From contig DFGE01000037.1 of assembly GCA_002371675.1 (NCBI GenBank), positions 86,580 through 103,868 of the forward strand: 17,289 nucleotides of DNA, in the 5' to 3' direction. Below the pieces are notes generated by a model. That model ran no database searches, was not told the DNA's origin, and saw only the letters and a program-made list of their open reading frames with translations. This stretch comes from Clostridiales bacterium UBA3758. GTDB lineage: Bacteria > Bacillota > Clostridia > Oscillospirales > Oscillospiraceae. Shown piece after piece: positions 13,399-17,289 of the stretch (position 1 is the first letter of the stretch; each line of letters opens with the position of its first letter). A program made the translations under genes and the position numbers.

Positions 13399-15639
13399 TT
13401 ATTCGAAGCTCTCCTTGAATGCCCCGATGAGGGCGCGCAGACTGTCGAGCCGTTCGCGGCTGAGCTTTGCGCCGGAGAGGATCTCGTTGTGCAGCGCGGG
13501 GTCATGCTCGTTGACATAGGGGATCAGCGCCGCCTCAAAGCGGGCGATGTCCTTGAGCTCCACGTCGTCGGCAAAGCCGTTGTTGGCCGCGAAAATGGAG
13601 ATCACCTGGTCTGCCGCGTCCATCGGGCAGTACTGCGGCTGCTTGAGCAGCTCGGTCATCCGGTCGCCGCGGTGGAGCGTAGCCTGGGTGGTCTTGTCCA
13701 GGTCGCTGCCGAACTGGGAGAAGGCGGCGAGCTCGCGGTACTGCGCCAGCTCCATGCGCAGTCTGCCCGCGACCTGCTTCATCGCGCCGAGTTGGGCCGA
13801 GCCGCCCACGCGGCTGACCGAGAGGCCGACATTGATCGCAGGACGCACACCGGCGGCGAAGAGATCCGTCTCCAGGAAGATCTGGCCGTCGGTAATGGAG
13901 ATGACGTTCGTGGGGATATAGGCCGCGATGTCGCCGGCCTGGGTCTCGATGATGGGCAGCGCGGTCATGCTGCCGCCGCCCTTCTCGTCGCTGAGACGCG
14001 CGGCGCGCTCGAGCAGCCTCGAGTGCAGATAGAACACGTCGCCGGGGTATGCCTCGCGTCCGGGCGGACGGTGCAGCAGCAGGGAGATCTCGCGGTAGGC
14101 CACAGCCTGCTTGGAGAGATCATCGTAGATGATGAGCACATCCCTGCCCCGGTACATGAAATATTCGCCCATAGCGGCGCCGGCGTAGGGCGCGATATAG
14201 AGCATGGGCGCGGCCTCGGAGGCGCTGGCGGAAACGACGATGGAGTAGTCCATCGCGCCGTAGCGGCGCAGGGTCTGCACAACGCCCGCCACCGTGGACT
14301 CCTTCTGTCCGATGGCGACATAGATGCAGATCATGTCCTGCCCCTTCTGGTTGATGATCGTGTCGACAGCGACGGCCGTCTTGCCGGTCTGGCGGTCGCC
14401 GATGATGAGCTCACGCTGGCCGCGGCCGATGGGCACCAGGGCGTCGATGGCCTTGATGCCGGTCTGCATCGGGCGCGAGACGCTCTTGCGGTCGATGACG
14501 CCGGGCGCGGGGCTCTCGATGGGCCGGGTCTCGTGCGTGACGATGTCGCCCAGGCCGTCGATAGGCTGGCCGAGGGCGTTTACGACGCGGCCGATCAGCG
14601 CCTCGCCCACGGGCACCTCGGTGATCCTGCCCGTGCGGCGCACCCAATGTCCCTGCTCCAGGCCCTCAAAGGCGCCAAGCAGGACAACGCCGACGTTGTT
14701 CTTTTCCAGGTCCATGACCATGCCGCGCGCGCCGCTCTGGAATTCGAGCAGCTCCCCCGCCATGGCGTCGGAAATGCCGGAGACGCGGCAGATACCGTCG
14801 GACACGCTGATGACCGTGCCGGTCTGGTAGATATCGGGCGAGGCGACGGTCTCGCGGATCTCCCGCTGCAGCGCGGGCAGGAGCTCTTCTCCGCAGTTGT
14901 CCGCGGAGGCAAGTCTCGCGCGGGCGCGCGCAAGCATGCTCAGGAGCGAGCCGTCATAGACGGTGTCCCCGAGCTTGAAGACGTAGCCGCCCAGCAGCTC
15001 CTCGTTCACGCCGGTATCCAGCTGCACGAGCTCGGCTCCCGCTCTGAGCACGGCGGCCTCGATGCGGCTGAGGATCTCCTCCGGGAGACTCTGCGCGGAA
15101 AGGATCTCGGCCGTGACGCCGCCTTCCTCCGCCATACGCATCCTGTCGCCGTCGGTGAGCCGGATCTCCTTCTCGAGCCGGGCGGTAAAGCGCTCGCAGA
15201 GCTGCGCCTTCGCCGCGGCGAGCGCGGGGTCGGCGAGCAGCTCCGCCGCCTCGGAGACGATCTCCCCGGAGGCTGCGGCGTTCGCCTCGGCGCGCAGCGC
15301 GCGCCGCTGCTGCTGCCGGTCTCTCTCCTGCTGCAGGGCAAGGCGCTCCAGCTCCTCCTGCCCCGCGCGCTGCGCGCTGCCGCGCACACTCTCCAGCTGC
15401 TGCTGTGTCTCGGCGTGAAGCTCTTCGAGGGCTCTGGCCGCCGCCGCGTCCTCGCCGGGTATCCCGGCGCGCAGTGCATCGGCGTTCTCCCGCGCTCTCT
15501 CCGCGCCGCTCAGCGCCTCCGTGACGCTCTCGCGGTGGCCGCCGATGAGGCCGGCCACGACCTTGCGGCCGATGAAGAGCAGCCCCGCCGCGAGGATGGC
15601 GAAGTTGATGAGCGCGGTCAAAATGCTCCATCCGCTCAT
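13399..15639 (-). CDS. atpA: ATP synthase b-like/delta C-terminal/alpha fusion protein
   Basis: One uninterrupted 746-residue frame joining three ATP synthase parts. Residues 1-115: b-like piece with a membrane helix (about 5-24) and a charged Ala/Glu/Arg-rich coiled coil (about 40-120). Residues 120-243: connecting helices, then a delta C-terminal domain, with LGGYVFKLGDTVYDGSLLSM (216-235) matching the delta signature; the delta N-terminal six-helix bundle is not recognisable. Residues about 250-746: full alpha subunit, with Walker A GDRQTGKT (414-421), RPPGREAYPGDVFYLHSRLL (524-543) and the arginine finger in GLSVSRVGG (R610). GAGGAGG precedes the ATG at 15639, which overlaps the atpF stop (ATGA). 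No internal start with a ribosome binding site is evident near the delta-alpha joint; the in-frame ATGs at residues 235 and 293 lack one. There is no other alpha or delta gene in the operon. Fusions of b with delta are known from mycobacteria; the added alpha part is unusual. Confidence 0.93.
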   Translation of the reverse strand: MSGWSILTALINFAILAAGLLFIGRKVVAGLIGGHRESVTEALSGAERARENADALRAGIPGEDAAAARALEELHAETQQQLESVRGSAQRAGQEELERLALQQERDRQQQRRALRAEANAAASGEIVSEAAELLADPALAAAKAQLCERFTARLEKEIRLTDGDRMRMAEEGGVTAEILSAQSLPEEILSRIEAAVLRAGAELVQLDTGVNEELLGGYVFKLGDTVYDGSLLSMLARARARLASADNCGEELLPALQREIRETVASPDIYQTGTVISVSDGICRVSGISDAMAGELLEFQSGARGMVMDLEKNNVGVVLLGAFEGLEQGHWVRRTGRITEVPVGEALIGRVVNALGQPIDGLGDIVTHETRPIESPAPGVIDRKSVSRPMQTGIKAIDALVPIGRGQRELIIGDRQTGKTAVAVDTIINQKGQDMICIYVAIGQKESTVAGVVQTLRRYGAMDYSIVVSASASEAAPMLYIAPYAGAAMGEYFMYRGRDVLIIYDDLSKQAVAYREISLLLHRPPGREAYPGDVFYLHSRLLERAARLSDEKGGGSMTALPIIETQAGDIAAYIPTNVISITDGQIFLETDLFAAGVRPAINVGLSVSRVGGSAQLGAMKQVAGRLRMELAQYRELAAFSQFGSDLDKTTQATLHRGDRMTELLKQPQYCPMDAADQVISIFAANNGFADDVELKDIARFEAALIPYVNEHDPALHNEILSGAKLSRERLDSLRALIGAFKESFE

Positions 15640-16070
15640 GTCTCAGCCTCCTCTTCCAGCAGTTTCCGGGCAAGCGCCTCGGCCAGCTCCCGCTTTTTCA
15701 GGCGCACGGAATCCAGCTCTCCGTCGCTCTCGCGGCGCAGAGCCTCTTCCGCCTGCTGCCTCTCCCCCGCGGCGCGCGCTTTGGCGGCCTGCAGCGCCGC
15801 GGCGTTCTCGGCCGCCGCGGCCTTGTCTGCCTCGTCGAGCATACGCCGGGCCTCCTGACGCGCCTCGCGCTTCTCCGCCTCGTGATGCTCGGCGTTCTCG
15901 TCGCGCGCTGCCCTGGCCTCACGCTCGGCCTGCGCCGCCGCGTCCACCCGGGCCTGCCGCTCGTCCATAAAGCGGGCGACAGGGGTAAACAGGAATCTCT
16001 TCAGCACAAACAGCAGCAGGAAGAAGTTGATGATCGTCCATATGAGCTCCGTCAAGTTGATGCTTAACAT
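15636..16070 (-). CDS. atpF: ATP synthase Fo b subunit (stand-alone)
   Basis: 144 residues, slightly short for a b subunit (usually about 155-170). The N-terminal membrane helix contains LIWTIINFFLLLFVLKRFLF (9-28), the standard b signature, followed by FTPVARFMDERQ and a long charged, alanine-rich coiled coil to the end. AGGAGG lies upstream of the ATG at 16070. It forms the peripheral stalk that holds F1 still against the a subunit. The next gene begins with a second b-like segment, so the stalk is probably a heterodimer of this chain and the fused one, like b/b' in cyanobacteria and mycobacteria. Its TGA overlaps the fusion start. Confidence 0.93.
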   Translation of the reverse strand: MLSINLTELIWTIINFFLLLFVLKRFLFTPVARFMDERQARVDAAAQAEREARAARDENAEHHEAEKREARQEARRMLDEADKAAAAENAAALQAAKARAAGERQQAEEALRRESDGELDSVRLKKRELAEALARKLLEEEAET

Positions 16071-16097
16071 GGACCGTTCCTCCTGTATGGCGTGATT

Positions 16098-16325
16098 TTA
16101 GATCTTGCCGACCAGCATGAAGGCGACGAGCATGCCGTAGATGGTCAGAGCCTCCATCAGAGCCAGCGAGAGGACCAGAGAGCCGTTGATGCTCTTGGCC
16201 GCCTCGGGCTGACGGGCGATAGCTTCCATGGCGGCGGAGGCGGTCCTGCCCTGGCTGATAGCGGTGGCGGCGCCGGTGATGCAGAGCACAAGGGCGGCGG
16301 CGAGTGCGATGATTCCTCTTTCCAT
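16098..16325 (-). CDS. atpE: ATP synthase Fo c subunit (rotor ring)
   Basis: 75 residues, two membrane helices joined by the polar loop with ARQP (37-40). The ion site is E58 in MEALTIYG (57-64), with Q25 on helix 1 and Y63 nearby. This matches the cyanobacterial and chloroplast c subunit (EALTIYG), which carries H+. Na+ rings have Ser/Thr-Thr after the glutamate, which here are Ala-Leu, so proton coupling is favoured. The helix-1 packing positions before Q25, usually glycines, read G18, A20, A22, S24. AGGAGG precedes the ATG at 16325. Confidence 0.95.
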   Translation of the reverse strand: MERGIIALAAALVLCITGAATAISQGRTASAAMEAIARQPEAAKSINGSLVLSLALMEALTIYGMLVAFMLVGKI

Positions 16326-16375
16326 GAGTGTTTCCTCCTAAAGTATGGTTGTTATGATGTGACGGGTACGGGTTC

Positions 16376-17077
16376 TTATTCGGCCTCGGCCGCTTCGGAG
16401 ATATAGATCGAAAGCAGCATCGTGAACACCTTCGCCTGCAGCATGCAGAACAGCAGGCTCAGCACGTTCATGATGAGCGGCACGCCGATGGGGAAAATCT
16501 CATACAGCTTGGTGAGCACCTCTTCCTCGCCGTACATGTTGCCGAAAAGACGCAGCGCCAGCGACATCGGGCGGATGAACTGCTCCAGAATGTTGAGCGG
16601 CAGCATCAGGATCACGAGGATCAGGGGCTTGGCGAAGCTCGCCAGATAGTGACCCAGACCGCGCTCCCGGATGCCAACGACATGGGTCGTAAAGAAGGCG
16701 ATGACGCCGAGACCAGCCGTGACGGAGAGACTCGCCGTCGGGACGGCAAAGCCCTTCAGATGCCCCGCGCCGGGCAGAACGCCGCAGTAGTTGCTGACAA
16801 TGATCAGGATATAGAAGGTCGCCAGCACGGGAAAGTACTTTTCCGCATGCTCCCTGCCGAGATTCTCCGCATAATACTCGCGCAGCCTGCCCACGACGAG
16901 CTCCGCCCCGGTCTGCAGGACGCCGGGGACGTCCCGGAGTCTGCGCGTGGCGAGGATGCTCAGCACGGCGAGCAGCGCGATGATGACCCACATGGTGATG
17001 ACGGGGCCGGTAATGGTCGAAGACCAGGTGATGGTCACCGGGCCGAGCTCGGCCAGAACATGGGTGCTCTCTTCCAT
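16376..17077 (-). CDS. atpB: ATP synthase Fo a subunit
   Basis: 233 residues from the ATG at 17077, which follows GAGGTG with a 6-base spacer; a GTG at 17086 would overlap that ribosome binding site. Five or so hydrophobic segments are seen. The essential arginine for ion transfer is R176 in LALRLFGNMYGEE (173-185), the family's most conserved stretch. The protein forms the two half-channels against the c ring. It is the first gene of the operon; no atpI-like gene precedes it within the window. Confidence 0.95.
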   Translation of the reverse strand: MEESTHVLAELGPVTITWSSTITGPVITMWVIIALLAVLSILATRRLRDVPGVLQTGAELVVGRLREYYAENLGREHAEKYFPVLATFYILIIVSNYCGVLPGAGHLKGFAVPTASLSVTAGLGVIAFFTTHVVGIRERGLGHYLASFAKPLILVILMLPLNILEQFIRPMSLALRLFGNMYGEEEVLTKLYEIFPIGVPLIMNVLSLLFCMLQAKVFTMLLSIYISEAAEAE

Positions 17078-17181
17078 AGAAATCACCTCGTTTCCTCTTC
17101 GGGGTCCTCCGGGCTCGCCCGGAAAACTCCTTTTCGCTTAGTTTACACTATAAGGCAAGAAAAGAAAAGGATTATTTTAGA

Positions 17182-17208
17182 TGTCGGCTCGTCTGCCGGA
17201 CGCCGACA
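17182..17208. promoter_or_regulatory. Inverted repeat upstream of the atp operon
   Basis: TGTCGGC (17182-17188) and GCCGACA (17202-17208) form 7-base arms around 13 bases. It lies about 105 bases before atpB. An AT-rich stretch between it and the gene contains a possible -10 TATAGT (- strand, 17152-17147), but no matching -35 at normal spacing, so the promoter is not firmly located. Confidence 0.3.
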
Positions 17209-17213
17209 CGATG

Positions 17214-17246
17214 AAAACGCCTCCCACACGGAGTGGGAGGCGTTTT
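17214..17246. terminator. Terminator between the upstream gene and the atp operon
   Basis: A 14-bp perfect stem AAAACGCCTCCCAC (17214-17227)/GTGGGAGGCGTTTT (17233-17246) with loop ACGGA. It is symmetrical with A and T tracts, and on the - strand lies 21 bases after the stop codon at 17268, so it ends the preceding transcript and insulates the atp operon. Confidence 0.85.
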
Positions 17247-17267
17247 CAAGTTTGCTTCTTTGGCGGA

Positions 17268-17289
17268 TTACTTCTTGGCGAGGCCCTTC
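17268..17289 (-). CDS. C-terminal end of an unidentified gene
   Basis: Read on the - strand, the last bases give K-G-L-A-K-K and a TAA stop at 17270-17268, just before a strong terminator. This is the position and basic C-terminus expected of a real gene continuing beyond the window. Six residues are too few to identify it. Confidence 0.4.

Noticed and set aside
13399..15639. N-type (alternate) F1Fo ATPase
   Set aside because: A b subunit with a delta tail is shared, but gene order is the canonical a-c-b-alpha-gamma-beta-epsilon, with no atpQ/atpR and no leading beta-epsilon pair.
13123..15858. 911-codon open frame on the + strand opposite the ATP synthase fusion
   Set aside because: Antisense shadow of atpG, the fusion and atpF; no motifs and no ribosome binding site.
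16098..16325. Sodium-type c ring
   Set aside because: Gln25, Glu58 and Tyr63 are present, but the Ser/Thr-Thr after the glutamate in Na+ rings are Ala-Leu, as in H+-type chloroplast rings.
1..17289. CRISPR arrays, tRNA/rRNA genes, insertion sequences or prophage genes
   Set aside because: No regularly spaced direct repeats, tRNA-like cloverleaf, transposase or phage protein was seen on either strand.

Overview
The window looks like a chromosomal segment of a GC-rich, anaerobic, fermentative Clostridia-type Firmicute, probably an Oscillospiraceae-like gut organism. The grounds are strong AGGAGG-type ribosome binding sites, a clostridial MsmX/UgpC ATPase with a lysine-rich insert, a ferredoxin-linked branched-chain 2-oxoacid oxidoreductase operon, and GC-rich intergenic hairpins. 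This placement is inference from protein style; no rRNA or other taxonomic marker is present.

Layout. Bases 1-277 are non-coding and hold GC-rich stem-loops and then the promoter of kup (potassium uptake, + strand, 278-2269). A bidirectional terminator separates kup from a convergent gene for a peptidoglycan-binding/LysM/M14 zinc peptidase (- strand, 2342-3619). The peptidase gene diverges from msmX-like (ABC sugar importer ATPase, + strand, 3925-5109) across about 300 bases that carry both promoters and a structured msmX leader. A GPH-family sugar:cation symporter follows (+ strand, 5365-6720). Three hairpins, one a strong terminator, divide it from a convergent operon read on the - strand from 10370 to 6905: a P-loop NTPase of unknown role, then vorD-vorB-vorA-vorC. 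Bases 10386-10806 hold that operon's promoter and the terminator of the next one. Bases 17077-10807 (- strand) are an F1Fo ATP synthase operon: atpB-atpE-atpF-[b/delta/alpha fusion]-atpG-atpD-atpC. A terminator and the last six codons of another - strand gene close the window.

The notable object is the ATP synthase. There is no separate delta gene and no stand-alone alpha gene. A single continuous 746-codon frame encodes a b-like membrane anchor and coiled coil, a delta C-terminal domain (the delta N-terminal bundle is not recognisable), and a complete alpha subunit. A second, ordinary b gene lies just upstream. Because F1 carries three alpha subunits, this predicts either three membrane-anchored stalks per enzyme or some way of making free alpha. 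Epsilon is also short (91 residues, no C-terminal helical domain), and the c subunit has a chloroplast-like ion site with an Ala/Ser-substituted helix-packing motif.

How the genes may work together (inference): the Vor enzyme generates reduced ferredoxin and acyl-CoA from branched-chain 2-oxoacids. Reduced ferredoxin can feed ion-pumping complexes encoded elsewhere, and the ATP synthase makes or uses the resulting gradient. Kup and the GPH symporter would draw on the membrane gradient, and the MsmX-like ATPase energises sugar importers encoded elsewhere.
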